Shown here: piece by piece, positions 26,038 through 34,451 of the stretch
Layout of the letters: every line of letters starts with the position of its first letter
Numbering within the stretch: position 1 is the stretch's first letter
Source: Pseudanabaena sp. FACHB-2040
GTDB taxonomy: Bacteria; Cyanobacteriota; Cyanobacteriia; Phormidesmidales; Phormidesmidaceae
Reading direction: 5' to 3'
DNA length: 64,000 bases
NCBI RefSeq assembly: GCF_014696715.1
Contig: NZ_JACJQO010000001.1
Span: forward strand, 1 to 64,000
Made by a program: the position numbers and the translations under genes
Notes under the pieces: model-generated
What the model was told of the DNA's origin: nothing
Database searches by the model: none
The model's input: only the letters and a program-made list of their open reading frames with translations

Positions 26038-27132
26038 ATGGTACGGGTGCCTGCTCCAGGGATAGAACTGATCAAAAAATTTGAGGGTAGCCACCTAGCT
26101 GCCTACCCTGACCCTTTAACTAAGGGCAGACCTTACACCATTGGTTGGGGCAGCACGCGCAGAAAGGATGGACGCCCCTTTGAGCTAGGTGAGCAAATTA
26201 CTGCGCAGGAGGCAGAAGACCTGCTGATTTGGCAGATCGAGCAGGACTACCTACCGCCTCAAGAACGCATTCCGGGCTGGGCCAGCTTTAATGACAACCA
26301 GCGGGGGGCCGTTCTCAGTTTTGCCTACAACTTGGGAGCCCGATTCTACGGCTCTAGCGGCTTTGAAACTCTGTCTCGCACTTTACGCAACCAGGACTGG
26401 GCCCAGATTGAGTATGCCTTTGTGCTGTACCGCAACCCTGGCACCAACGTTGAGGAAGGGCTTTTGCGGCGGCGGTTGACTGAGGCCGATGTCTTTTTAA
26501 CTGGAATGTCTGGCTTTAGCTTGAGCGCGGCTGGCCGCACCTACCTCAATGTCGGCAGGCGCACCTACAGTGGCAACTCCAACATCAGCAACGAAGCTCG
26601 CACTTACCTGGCATCTCGCTCAGGTAGCGGCACCGTAGCTCCCAGTGGCGGCACTGGCTCGACTCCCACAACCGGATCGTCTACTGGAAATGGCCCGGCT
26701 CCTGCAACCGTGAATCGACGCACCCTGTTTCTCACAACTCCCAATATGCAGGGTGATGATGTGCTAGAGGCGCAGCGGGCACTGGTTCGCAAAGGGGCTG
26801 GAGTGGTGGCCGATGGGGTCTTTGGCCCAGCTACCCGGACTGCCGTGGAGCGGTTTCAGCAGGTCAATGGGCTAGTGGCCGATGGGGCCGTGGGGCCTGT
26901 TACCTGGGCGCGACTGCTAGAGCGGGTTCTCTACCTGGCCAATCCTCCACTGACAGGGGATGACGTGGTGCGGGTGCAGCGAGCTTTGACGTCCCAAGGG
27001 TACAACCTGACGGCTGACGGAGTTTTCGGTTCTGCCACAGAGCAGGCCATCAGACAGTTTCAAAGCCGCCAGGGACTGGTGGCCGATGGTGTGGCTGGGC
27101 CGCTTACCCTAGCTCGATTAGGGTTGCGCTAG
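26038..27132 (+). CDS. GH24 lysozyme with two peptidoglycan-binding repeats
   Basis: A 364-residue protein. Residues 1-160 form a phage-type (T4-like) lysozyme with the catalytic Glu in LIKKFEGSHLAAYPDP (E16), D25 and the following TIGWGST. A Gly/Ser/Thr linker (about 195-220) leads to two PG_binding_1 repeats (about 222-290 and 295-363), each ending with the DGxxGPxT pattern. It would cleave the glycan chain of peptidoglycan. No signal peptide is visible, so export needs another route or lysis; the start has a good AAGGA site. No phage genes surround it, so it is probably a host cell-wall enzyme of phage origin. It overlaps the convergent MFS gene by four bases. Confidence 0.87.
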   Translation: MVRVPAPGIELIKKFEGSHLAAYPDPLTKGRPYTIGWGSTRRKDGRPFELGEQITAQEAEDLLIWQIEQDYLPPQERIPGWASFNDNQRGAVLSFAYNLGARFYGSSGFETLSRTLRNQDWAQIEYAFVLYRNPGTNVEEGLLRRRLTEADVFLTGMSGFSLSAAGRTYLNVGRRTYSGNSNISNEARTYLASRSGSGTVAPSGGTGSTPTTGSSTGNGPAPATVNRRTLFLTTPNMQGDDVLEAQRALVRKGAGVVADGVFGPATRTAVERFQQVNGLVADGAVGPVTWARLLERVLYLANPPLTGDDVVRVQRALTSQGYNLTADGVFGSATEQAIRQFQSRQGLVADGVAGPLTLARLGLR

Positions 27133-28298
27133 AGGGCTCGCTGGGATTTTTGCTTGGCAGAAAAGCCCAGCATGACGACTGCCAAAACGCCCACGCCCGC
27201 ACCCACGACCCCGTAGGTGCGGGCAAGACCCAGGGGCTGCAGCGGCTGGGTGAGAATGGGCGAGGCAAACTGACCCAGGAACAGGCAGGTCGTGAGGCCG
27301 CCCACGGCCCTGCCGCGAAGGGTAGGCGGTGCGATCGCATTTACCCAGACATTAACATTGGGTATCAGCAGCCCCAGCCCTAGCCCTGCTGCCGCTAGCC
27401 CCACCACTACCCAGGTATAGGTACTGGCCTGAGCGATAATTCCATAGCCCAGAGCCATTCCAAGAAAGCCAACACCCATAATTGCCGGGAAACTCAGGCG
27501 AGATTTGACGGCCCGATAGCGCGTAGACACCAGAGCACTGGTCAGATTCATCAGACCGATGGCAATGCCGGTGCTAGTGTTGCTGGTTGGCCCCTGAGAG
27601 AGCCCCTGCAGGTAAAAAGGCAGCTGCACTGGCACTAGGTAAAAGGCCGTCATCGTGCCAAAAACCAGCAGATAAATAACGGCCAGCCCGGCCACGGGAG
27701 CATGGGCTGGAGAAGCCGTTTCTTGTAGGGCGACCTGGGAAGAAGGCTTCTGCCTAGGTTCAGTAATCGCAACCAGCACTAGGCCAAAGACGACAAAGGC
27801 CATCAGGTAAATCAAAAAGGGAAAGCGCCAGCCCACATCGGCCAATACTCCCCCCAAAATCAAAAAGGCCACGCCGCCAAAGCTCACAAAAGCAGCCTGG
27901 ACGCCCATTACCTGATTGCGCTGCGTTCCCTGGTAGTAGTCGGCAATCAGCGTCGTTGAGCTTGTCATGATAGCTCCAACCGCGACTCCCAACACTGCTC
28001 GACTCACCAGCAGACCGCTGATCGAACTCAGCACCAAACCCGCTCCGCCCGCGAAGCCATAGAGCAGCGTGGCCGCCAGCAGCAGCGGCTTGCGTCCTAG
28101 CCGATCGACCAAAATGCCCGATACTGGCGCACTCAGCGCTGTAAACAGGCCCGGCATTGTCAGCATCAGCTTGACCCAGAAGCTGGCATCGGGCACGTCC
28201 TGAAAGAACCGCTGGATCTGAGGTAGGGCGGGGGCCAGGGTAGATCCAGCCATCACGGTCATGCTGCTGGCTAAGAGCAGCGTTATCAGCTTCAGCAT
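27129..28298 (-). CDS. major facilitator superfamily transporter
   Basis: A 389-residue carrier with about twelve transmembrane helices. The loop between helices 2 and 3 carries GILVDRLGRKPLL, the MFS motif A, and ADYYQGTQRNQVMGVQAAFVSFGG resembles drug-efflux (DHA1) members. It is likely a proton-coupled exporter of a small hydrophobic compound or sugar; the substrate is unknown. The N-terminus (MLKLITLLLASSMTVMAGSTLAPALPQIQ) is also typical of the DHA1 group. It converges on the lysozyme gene with a four-base overlap and follows the PPC-domain gene on the same strand. Confidence 0.88.
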   Translation of the reverse strand: MLKLITLLLASSMTVMAGSTLAPALPQIQRFFQDVPDASFWVKLMLTMPGLFTALSAPVSGILVDRLGRKPLLLAATLLYGFAGGAGLVLSSISGLLVSRAVLGVAVGAIMTSSTTLIADYYQGTQRNQVMGVQAAFVSFGGVAFLILGGVLADVGWRFPFLIYLMAFVVFGLVLVAITEPRQKPSSQVALQETASPAHAPVAGLAVIYLLVFGTMTAFYLVPVQLPFYLQGLSQGPTSNTSTGIAIGLMNLTSALVSTRYRAVKSRLSFPAIMGVGFLGMALGYGIIAQASTYTWVVVGLAAAGLGLGLLIPNVNVWVNAIAPPTLRGRAVGGLTTCLFLGQFASPILTQPLQPLGLARTYGVVGAGVGVLAVVMLGFSAKQKSQRAL

Positions 28299-28339
28299 GG
28301 CAAGAGGTAGGGGAAAGGCCCTAAAAAGCTGTCCTATGA

Positions 28340-28747
28340 TTATGCGTCAGGCTTAAGATTAAGGGTCTCAATCATCAGCTCTCGATAGCCAGTGCAAGCA
28401 TCAACCTGCCGCCGGAAAACGGTTTGGGGCACCTCGCCCACCACAATTTCGGCAGTGGTATAGATCAAGCAGCCATCCATGATGTGACCGCCTAGAGTGT
28501 GGCCCTGGGCATCTGCGATCGCACCATGCAGGTGCAAACCTTCAACCGACAGCGTCCCCACCAAAGACACCAGCTCAAAAGGACCTAGCAATACCGTTGC
28601 CTCAGACTGCCCAGCAAAACGTAGCGCCGCCTGCCGCAGGCTGCCTACCGCCGTCAAGATAATTCCAGCCTGAATTTCATGGGCCTGGGCCAGTTCGCCC
28701 AACGCCTGCTTGAGATCTTGACCTGGCACTAGCCTGAGAGCGTGCAT
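28340..28747 (-). CDS. PPC (DUF296) domain protein
   Basis: A 135-residue protein from the ATG at 28747; a frame starting earlier would overlap the upstream gene by nearly 100 bases and adds no conserved sequence. It is a single PPC domain: MHALRLVPGQDLKQALGELAQAHEIQAGIILTAVGSLRQAALRF, then GTLSVEGLHLHGAIADAQGHTLGGHIMDGCLIYTTAEIVV, containing the conserved GxHLH and GGHx6G motifs. Bacterial stand-alone PPC proteins form trimers; in plants the domain is attached to AT-hook DNA-binding proteins. A DNA-binding role here is not supported by the sequence itself. It lies between the SH3-domain gene and the MFS gene on one strand. Confidence 0.87.
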   Translation of the reverse strand: MHALRLVPGQDLKQALGELAQAHEIQAGIILTAVGSLRQAALRFAGQSEATVLLGPFELVSLVGTLSVEGLHLHGAIADAQGHTLGGHIMDGCLIYTTAEIVVGEVPQTVFRRQVDACTGYRELMIETLNLKPDA

Positions 28748-28763
28748 CAAAACGCCAGACCGC

Positions 28764-30248
28764 TTACTGAACAGGCTGTAGCCATAGAGAGAAAATCCAG
28801 CTGCCGTCAGATAGCTCGCTCCAGTTGCCAGAGGTGCGGCCTGTAGTGGTGACAAGAGAGCCGTTGGGCAAAGTTCTTAGCAGGTTAAACTCTGGGCCAG
28901 GACCATTAAAGACCAGGGTATCTTCTCCATCAGTGACAACCCGCGCCTGTTGCCCAACGCCTGCAGAGGGCGTTTCAGTGGGTGTTGGCGTCGGTGTCGG
29001 CGTCGGGGTAGGAGCAGGCGACAGGGTAGGAATGGGTGTTGGGGTTGGAGTTGGAGTTGGCGTTGGCGTCGGAGTTGGAGTCGGAGTCGGTGTGGCAGTC
29101 GGCGTAGGAGTTGGCGTCGGGGTAGCGGTCGCAGTTGGGGCTGGGGTCGGCGTAGTTAAGTTGCGAATATCGGCATTGATGGCATTAACGGTTTCAGGCC
29201 CAGCCACACCATTGGCCGTTAACCCTTTCACCTGCTGGTAAGTCCGCACCGCTTCCTGAGTTGTGCTGTCGTTGACACCTGTTGCTGTGTAGGTTGGCGA
29301 CAAATAGCCCAGAATTTTGAGCTGAGACTGTAGTTCGGCCACTCTAGGATCTGTGGTGGGCTGTGGGGTGGTGGCCTGTGGGCTTGTGTTCGTCGCGCCT
29401 TGGGCGCTGCCTCGAATCGCCGTTTCGGTCTCTGACCCTAAAACGCCATCGATAGCCAATCCATTAACCCGCTGGAAGCTTCGCACCGCTTCTTGGGTTT
29501 GTTCGTCGTAGATGCCGGTTGAGGTGAAGTTGATGGGTAGATAGCCCAACAGCTTGAGCTGATCCTGCACCGCCACAATTCTAGGATCTGAGGTGGGGGC
29601 GGGCGGGGTTGTGACGGGTTGAGTGACCTGAAGGGGTGGAGTGGTCGCTAAGCCTGCGGTTTCCCGAATATAGTTAGCGGCTACCCAAGTGCCGTCGATT
29701 AACTGCGCCCAGCCGTTTTGAGAGCGCCCAGTTAATTCCAATGTTTCGCCGGGGGCTAGCTTGCGATAGACGCCGTAGTTCTCACCAGGGCCCCAGCGGG
29801 CATTGAGCGCATAGCCAGGGGGAGCTGACACGACCGCAAAGATGCGATCGCTACCTACCCCACCGCCAGCCCCTGCTGTTCCCTGCAAATAGCCATTAAA
29901 AGCCCAAGTAGCGTCGGTCAGCTGTGCCCAACCATTTTCGGATCGACCCGTTAGCTCAACAGCCGCTCCTCGCCAGAGCTTGCGATACACCCCATACTGG
30001 GTGCCCGGCCCCCAGCGAGCATTGAGGGCATAGCCTTCGGGTGTATTGACCACAGCATAGGCAGCCCATGCCTGGTTAAACGCTCCCAACACCACAAAAA
30101 AAGCCGCCACGCCAGCCAGTCGATCCCAGCGGAGCAGCGTTAAGTCTGGCAAATTCCTATCAGGCAAAGACCGCAGCCGATCCACTTCGGAGGGGATTTC
30201 TAGCCTCTCATAGATAGCCCAATTGTGGGTATCTGCCAGCATATCCAT
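28764..30248 (-). CDS. SH3b and peptidoglycan-binding multidomain protein
   Basis: A 494-residue envelope protein. A cytoplasmic lead and a signal-anchor (about 44-62, [16 protein letters not shown]) are followed by SH3b domains at about 62-123 and 135-197. Each holds [20 protein letters not shown] and ends NGWAQL.D.TW. Peptidoglycan-binding repeats follow at about 221-280 and 299-360 (LLGYL...TGxxDxxTQEAVRxxQ...NGVxGxET). A (Thr-Pro)n spacer spans 365-427, and a third SH3b domain closes the protein (434-494). It should bind peptidoglycan and stems while the Thr-Pro stalk crosses the wall. No catalytic domain was recognised. It lies next to lysozyme and SGNH genes. Confidence 0.85.
   Translation of the reverse strand: MDMLADTHNWAIYERLEIPSEVDRLRSLPDRNLPDLTLLRWDRLAGVAAFFVVLGAFNQAWAAYAVVNTPEGYALNARWGPGTQYGVYRKLWRGAAVELTGRSENGWAQLTDATWAFNGYLQGTAGAGGGVGSDRIFAVVSAPPGYALNARWGPGENYGVYRKLAPGETLELTGRSQNGWAQLIDGTWVAANYIRETAGLATTPPLQVTQPVTTPPAPTSDPRIVAVQDQLKLLGYLPINFTSTGIYDEQTQEAVRSFQRVNGLAIDGVLGSETETAIRGSAQGATNTSPQATTPQPTTDPRVAELQSQLKILGYLSPTYTATGVNDSTTQEAVRTYQQVKGLTANGVAGPETVNAINADIRNLTTPTPAPTATATPTPTPTPTATPTPTPTPTPTPTPTPTPTPIPTLSPAPTPTPTPTPTPTETPSAGVGQQARVVTDGEDTLVFNGPGPEFNLLRTLPNGSLVTTTGRTSGNWSELSDGSWIFSLWLQPVQ
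28968..29156. repeat. hexanucleotide-like tandem repeat encoding a Thr-Pro stalk
   Basis: The minus strand repeats (ACN CCN) about thirty times with synonymous variation, interrupted by a few Ala, Ile, Leu and Ser codons. On the plus strand it reads as GTNGGN repeats. Such tracts can vary in length between strains through slippage. Confidence 0.9.
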
Positions 30249-30353
30249 AGCCGTATCCTTGCCCGTGATCTCTAATGCTTCTATGGTAAGGGCCAGTTTT
30301 GGTTTGTCGATCCCCTTTTTGCTCTATTTTTCTAAAATCCGAGCAAAATCCAA

Positions 30354-30587
30354 CTATTGGCGGAGGGACTCGACCACCGCGCTCGCCGCCATCAGGCAGA
30401 GCACTACAATTGCCAGCCGCCAAAACCCCTGTAAAACCACCTCAACTAGGGTTTCTAGAATCTGAAAATTGCCGAAGATTGGGGTAATCAGGCAAACCAT
30501 CCCAAAGCCAAACAGGGCCAGCAGCAGATACTTAATCACCTGGCTAGTGAAAAGAAAGATCCAGCTGCGGCGTTTAGAAGGCGTCAT
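30354..30587 (-). CDS. small two-helix membrane protein, unknown function
   Basis: A 77-residue protein with two hydrophobic segments (about 14-38 and 52-72) and a basic N-terminus (MTPSKRRSW), so both ends are probably cytoplasmic. A strong GGAGGG site lies 6 bases before the ATG. I do not recognise a family. It follows the NfeD-like OB-domain gene, separated by 123 bases. It could supply the membrane part that the NfeD-like protein lacks, but this is speculation. Confidence 0.55.
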   Translation of the reverse strand: MTPSKRRSWIFLFTSQVIKYLLLALFGFGMVCLITPIFGNFQILETLVEVVLQGFWRLAIVVLCLMAASAVVESLRQ

Positions 30588-30710
30588 AGCAAACCCTCCA
30601 ATTGGTTGATCAGGTCTATTAAGTGGGGGGAAGCTGCCGCCTCCCCAGCAACCCTGACTAGAAGCTCATTCAAAGAATTTGCTGTACTTTGCCCTGGTGT
30701 TAATACGGCC

Positions 30711-30941
30711 TTAGCAGACCACCAGCAGCAGTGGCTGAACCAGCAGGGCATTACCCTGCCGACCAATCACAGTCACCCGCTCAGCCACCTCGACTTGAAC
30801 CTGCTGGTTCAGGGAATAAAACCGGGCGTGCCAGTAGGTTCCTTCGTAATACACTCGGCCTCTCTGGTCTGTGGCTATAGCCCGCTCAACTCTGGCAGTT
30901 CCCGGCTTTTCAAAAAGCTCGACGGTCGGCATTAGATTCAT
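30711..30941 (-). CDS. NfeD-like OB-fold protein (short form)
   Basis: A 76-residue protein from an ATG that follows GAGAGGA at good spacing. RGRVYYEGTYWHARFYSLNQQVQVEVAERVTVIGRQGNALLV matches the C-terminal OB domain of NfeD proteins (G.v...G..w.A......i..G..V.V....G..L.V). The usual transmembrane part is absent. Full NfeD proteins partner with SPFH/flotillin-type proteins; no flotillin gene is seen here. Short forms of this kind are familiar from cyanobacteria. The membrane protein gene downstream may be co-transcribed. Confidence 0.7.
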   Translation of the reverse strand: MNLMPTVELFEKPGTARVERAIATDQRGRVYYEGTYWHARFYSLNQQVQVEVAERVTVIGRQGNALLVQPLLLVVC

Positions 30942-31180
30942 GGCGTCCTCTCAGGAAACGTGGGGGATTCAGTCAGTCAATCGATGAAGCGGATGAAGTC
31001 TTGAGTACTCGTAAGATAAGGGCTACCGCTAGGCGCTCCGTGATTTCACTGTGCCAGATCTTGTTTTGACTGCTGTTCGCTTCACCAAAGCTTCAAAAAC
31101 CCCAGCATTTTCACCCTGTCAAGGGAGGGTAACCGTGCCAGTTGGGCGGACTGCCCCCCTGCCTCCGTGTCAGCCAACCT

Positions 31181-32203
31181 CTACTGCCAAAGATCACTAT
31201 CATCCCCGGCTAGCTCCTCAAAGGAGGCAGAGGCTAAAGCCCCCGAGGCAGCAAGGATCGTCTCTAGTAGATGAGTTAAATGCTGGCTCACGAGCTGGTT
31301 GCCTTGGGTGCTGAGGTGAATGTGGTCGCGATAGAGATCGGCAAAACTAGAACTTTGCTGAAACAGGGGTAGAAAGTCGAGGTAGGGAACTTGCTCTGCT
31401 TGCGTAAAGGTAAGCAAGCGTTGACGGGCGATCACCTCGTAATCTCTAGGGCCTTCCTCCAGTTCACGCCGCAGAGGCGTCATGGCCAGCAGCAGGCGGC
31501 TGTGAGACTCGGCTGCCCGCAGGTTAATTTGGCGTAGGGCTTCTAGGTTGCTGCCGACTCGGTCACCGCCCTGCTGCTGTAGGATTTCTAGCTCGGGCAG
31601 GGGCCGGGGCTTTTGCAGTCGAGTTAGGGCTTCGACTAGGGCCAGCGGCGGACGGCGACGAGGGTAACTGCGATCGCGTCCTACCTGAATCGAGGTGGGT
31701 GCGATCGCAAATAAATCATCGGTATTGAGCACCACCAGCACAACCTGCGACTCAAACAGGCCAAACCGCGCCACATAGCCCAGTTCATGGCGCGGCCCCC
31801 AAGAGTTGGCCGAGGCGTTGAGCACTTCCACCTGGGCAAACTGCCCCCCCAGAACCTGCCTGAGCTGGGTTTGTACGAGCTGAGAAATCAGATCGGCCTG
31901 ATCAGTCCACCAGCCGCCATTGATAATCGAGTCCCCCAGCATCAGAACTCGCAGCGTGTTGTCAGGCCGCTGCGGATGGATCGCCCCGCCGCGCATAGAA
32001 AAGGCATTGACTTCGATGCGATTGCCAAACCGCCTGATCCGCTGTCCAGGAGCCAGCCGGTACCCCATTCGAGTATCGGCCACATAGAGCGGCGGGCTGC
32101 CCAACCCATAGCGCCACCGCAAAAACACCTCGGCCAACCCCACCAACACAAGACCTGCAACCAGGATTAACAGCCCAACTCTCAATCCTTCTCCCCCAAA
32201 CAC
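31181..32203 (-). CDS. SGNH/GDSL-hydrolase family protein, membrane-anchored
   Basis: A 340-residue protein with an N-terminal helix (GLLILVAGLVLVGLAEVFLRW, about 9-29) that anchors the catalytic part outside the cytoplasm. Block I is LMLGDSIINGG, with the catalytic Ser in GDS. The Asn of block III is probably in NASANSWG, and the catalytic Asp-x-x-His is DHIHLSTQG near the C-terminus. The family removes acyl groups from carbohydrates or lipids. The GTG start at 32203 follows GAGGA but with short spacing. Its place near envelope genes suggests an exopolysaccharide or peptidoglycan ester substrate; this is inference. Confidence 0.8.
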   Translation of the reverse strand: MFGGEGLRVGLLILVAGLVLVGLAEVFLRWRYGLGSPPLYVADTRMGYRLAPGQRIRRFGNRIEVNAFSMRGGAIHPQRPDNTLRVLMLGDSIINGGWWTDQADLISQLVQTQLRQVLGGQFAQVEVLNASANSWGPRHELGYVARFGLFESQVVLVVLNTDDLFAIAPTSIQVGRDRSYPRRRPPLALVEALTRLQKPRPLPELEILQQQGGDRVGSNLEALRQINLRAAESHSRLLLAMTPLRRELEEGPRDYEVIARQRLLTFTQAEQVPYLDFLPLFQQSSSFADLYRDHIHLSTQGNQLVSQHLTHLLETILAASGALASASFEELAGDDSDLWQ

Positions 32204-32389
32204 GCTTCCTCAGTCTAAGGGGATTTTCTCACCGCACTGTCCCTTTGCCGATTTTTGAATAGGGTTTATACTACAAGTGTTACAAAGTCCGACTAGCTCT
32301 GGGAAAGAAGGGAAAGGAAGAAGCAAAGGGAAAGGGTAGTTGCTTTTGCTTCGTAGCTGAAGCGAGGCCAAAATTTCTGCCCGTATTGA

Positions 32390-32420
32390 TTGGGTCGCAC
32401 TACACCTGACGCTAACCTAC
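32390..32420 (+). repeat. dispersed 31-base repeat, copy 1
   Basis: Starts TTGGGTCGCACTACACCTGA and ends CTAACCTAC. It differs from copy 2 (32491-32521) at five positions, all transitions, and matches the reverse complement of the copy at 61070-61100. Confidence 0.75.
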
Positions 32421-32490
32421 GAGGCTTCCCTACCTCCCTCACCTCCCCGATCTTCCTCACCTCCCCGACCTCCCCGACCTTCTAAAAATG

Positions 32491-32521
32491 TTGGGTCGCG
32501 CTGCGCTTGACGCCAACCTAC
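32491..32521 (+). repeat. dispersed 31-base repeat, copy 2
   Basis: Starts TTGGGTCGCGCTGCGCTTGA and ends GCCAACCTAC. Its reverse complement differs from the copy at 61070-61100 by one base. The pyrimidine-rich tract between copies 1 and 2 is spacer. Confidence 0.8.
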
Positions 32522-32578
32522 GGGACTACGAAGTTGCCCCATTTTCATTTCCCTGCGTCTCCCCTCTCCTCGTCGAAA

Positions 32579-32605
32579 ACTACAATGTAGTATTTGTAGT
32601 ATAAT
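32579..32605 (+). promoter_or_regulatory. operator-like palindrome overlapping a consensus -10 box
   Basis: ACTACAATGTAGT (32579-32591) is a perfect odd palindrome, followed by a half-site TTGTAGTA and a consensus TATAAT at 32600-32605. The next gene's ATG is 32 bases past the -10. The palindrome occupies the spacer and the expected -35 position, as for a repressor. The ACTACA/TGTAGT arms recall BlaI/CopY-type operators; no such regulator gene is in the window. Confidence 0.5.
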
Positions 32606-32636
32606 AGGCCAATAGCTCAGACGGGCCTAAGTTCTT

Positions 32637-34451
32637 ATGGCGACCTTTAAAGACGTAATTCGTTATTACCGCCAGTATCAGGGGGTAGTTATCTTTAGCA
32701 TTGCGGCCAGCAGCCTGTTTCAGGTGATTGATCTGGCCGTTCCGTATGCGATTGGGCAAATTCTCAACCTGCTGTCGGAGCAGGGGCTAGACCCAGTGAG
32801 TCAGAGGCTGATAGGTGCGATCGCAACTCTCCTGCGGCAGCCCGAAACGCAGTCTCTGTCTTTGGCGGTGCTGCTAGGCATTATCTTTTTGGTGACGGTC
32901 GTGCGGGCTCCGATTCAGCCGTGGGCGGCAGACTGGTTTCACTGGGACATTGCCCTACGCACCCGGCGCGACCACTCAAAGCGGGTGCTGGAAAAGATTC
33001 TGACGCTGCCGCTGTCTTTTTACGAAGAAAACAATCCGGGTCGTGTGGCTGGACGGGCAGCACGGGGGCTGTATAACCATACCTGGACTTATCCAGAAAT
33101 TGCTGGACAGGCTATTCCTAAGCTGGTTCGGGTGACCGGTATTTTCTTTGTGATCTGGTGGATTGAGTGGCCGATTGCGCTGCTGTTTTTGATGTCGTTT
33201 ATCGTCATTTTGGGATACAGCCTGCAGGAGCTGATTCGCATCAACAAAAAAGAGCAGCTGTTCGATAGTTACGTAGAGAACACCGAAAGCCGCACCTCAG
33301 AAATCATTACCAACATCAAAACGGTAAAGGCATTTGCCACTGAAGGCGAAGAACTAAGACGGCAACAGCAGCGGCTACAGCGGGAGTTCACGCTGGTAGA
33401 CAAGGTGATTCACAAAGGCTACGTGATGCTGATCACCTGGCAAGAGCTGGTGATTCAGAGCTGTGTTTTTGTGATTTTGGGTTTAACGCTGTGGGCAACC
33501 CTGCGGGGACAGGTTTCGCTAGGGCATTTTGTCACGACCCTGACCGTCTCTAGCATGGCTTACTCAGAGCTAGAGCCGATTAGCAACCTAGCCGAAATCT
33601 TTGCCCGCCGCTATGCTTCCATGCTGCGATTCCATGAATTCATGGAGCTGCCGCCAGGCAATGACAACGTGGTGCTGAGCGCCCCCGAAGGCACACCTAC
33701 CTACCAATTCACAGGAAAGGTGCACTTTGAGAACCTGAGCTTTGGATACGACAGCGAGCGACTCGTTCTAGAAAACATCGATCTGCTGATCGAGCCCCGG
33801 CAAACGGTGGCGCTAGTAGGCCGTTCCGGCTCCGGCAAATCTACCCTGGTGAAGCTGCTGTTTCGCTACTTCGAACCCCAGTCAGGCCGCATTTTGATCG
33901 ATGGGGAAGACATTCGCCGCCTGGATACAGTGGGCTACCGCCGCAGGCTGGCAATTGTCCACCAGGAAGTAGACGTATTCAATGGCACCTTGCTGGAAAA
34001 CCTGACCTACGGCAACCCCCAGGCTACAGTGGCGGAGATCGAAGCCGCCTGCCAAATTGCCCGAGTCGATGAGTTTGCCCAGCGGCTGCCCCAGAGCTAC
34101 TACACGGTTGTCGGTGAACGAGGCATGCGGTTATCGGGCGGGCAGCGGCAGCGGTTGGGCATTGCCCGTGCCCTGCTAGTCAACCCCGACGTGCTGGTCT
34201 TTGACGAAGCCACCTCCAGCCTCGACTACGAGTCTGAAAGGTCTATCCAGCTAGCCATGAGTTCGATTCTCGGCACCCGCACCACCTTGATCATCGCTCA
34301 CCGCCTGAGTACAGTGCGCGAAGCTGACAAGATTGTTGTCCTAGACCAAGGCCGCATCGTCGAAGCCGGCAGCCATGAAGAACTGCTGCAACAGCAGGGG
34401 CTTTATCACCGTCTGCATGTGCTGCAGGAGACGGGTGAGCTGTTGGGGTAG
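32637..34451 (+). CDS. ABC transporter, fused permease and ATPase (exporter type)
   Basis: A 604-residue half-transporter that would function as a homodimer. Six transmembrane helices (about 15-315) precede a nucleotide-binding domain with Walker A ALVGRSGSGKST (about 397-408), signature RLSGGQRQRLGIARALL, Walker B VLVFDEATSSLD and switch H in LIIAHRLSTV. The transmembrane part contains YGRRxD-like 'RTRRDHSKRVLEKILTLPLSFYEENNPGRVAGRAARG', as in MsbA/lipid and multidrug exporters. It is transcribed alone from a promoter with an operator-like palindrome. Whether lipid, peptide or drug is moved cannot be told. Confidence 0.92.
   Translation: MATFKDVIRYYRQYQGVVIFSIAASSLFQVIDLAVPYAIGQILNLLSEQGLDPVSQRLIGAIATLLRQPETQSLSLAVLLGIIFLVTVVRAPIQPWAADWFHWDIALRTRRDHSKRVLEKILTLPLSFYEENNPGRVAGRAARGLYNHTWTYPEIAGQAIPKLVRVTGIFFVIWWIEWPIALLFLMSFIVILGYSLQELIRINKKEQLFDSYVENTESRTSEIITNIKTVKAFATEGEELRRQQQRLQREFTLVDKVIHKGYVMLITWQELVIQSCVFVILGLTLWATLRGQVSLGHFVTTLTVSSMAYSELEPISNLAEIFARRYASMLRFHEFMELPPGNDNVVLSAPEGTPTYQFTGKVHFENLSFGYDSERLVLENIDLLIEPRQTVALVGRSGSGKSTLVKLLFRYFEPQSGRILIDGEDIRRLDTVGYRRRLAIVHQEVDVFNGTLLENLTYGNPQATVAEIEAACQIARVDEFAQRLPQSYYTVVGERGMRLSGGQRQRLGIARALLVNPDVLVFDEATSSLDYESERSIQLAMSSILGTRTTLIIAHRLSTVREADKIVVLDQGRIVEAGSHEELLQQQGLYHRLHVLQETGELLG

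Larger units (their letters stand above)
32204..32636. other. intergenic stretch with two repeat copies, an operator-like palindrome and a promoter
   Basis: From left to right it holds a half-palindrome near 32270 (ACTACAAGTGTTACA), two 31-base copies of a dispersed repeat (32390-32420 and 32491-32521) separated by a pyrimidine-rich CCTCCCCGA tract, and the palindrome and -10 box at 32579-32605. No gene is supported. Confidence 0.65.

Noticed and set aside
30584-30766. A 60-codon minus-strand frame ending in ATGA overlap with the small membrane protein gene
   Set aside because: Its 5' third overlaps the NfeD-like coding region in another frame and no internal start exists; the overlap is attractive, but the strong GGAGGG site serves the membrane protein itself.
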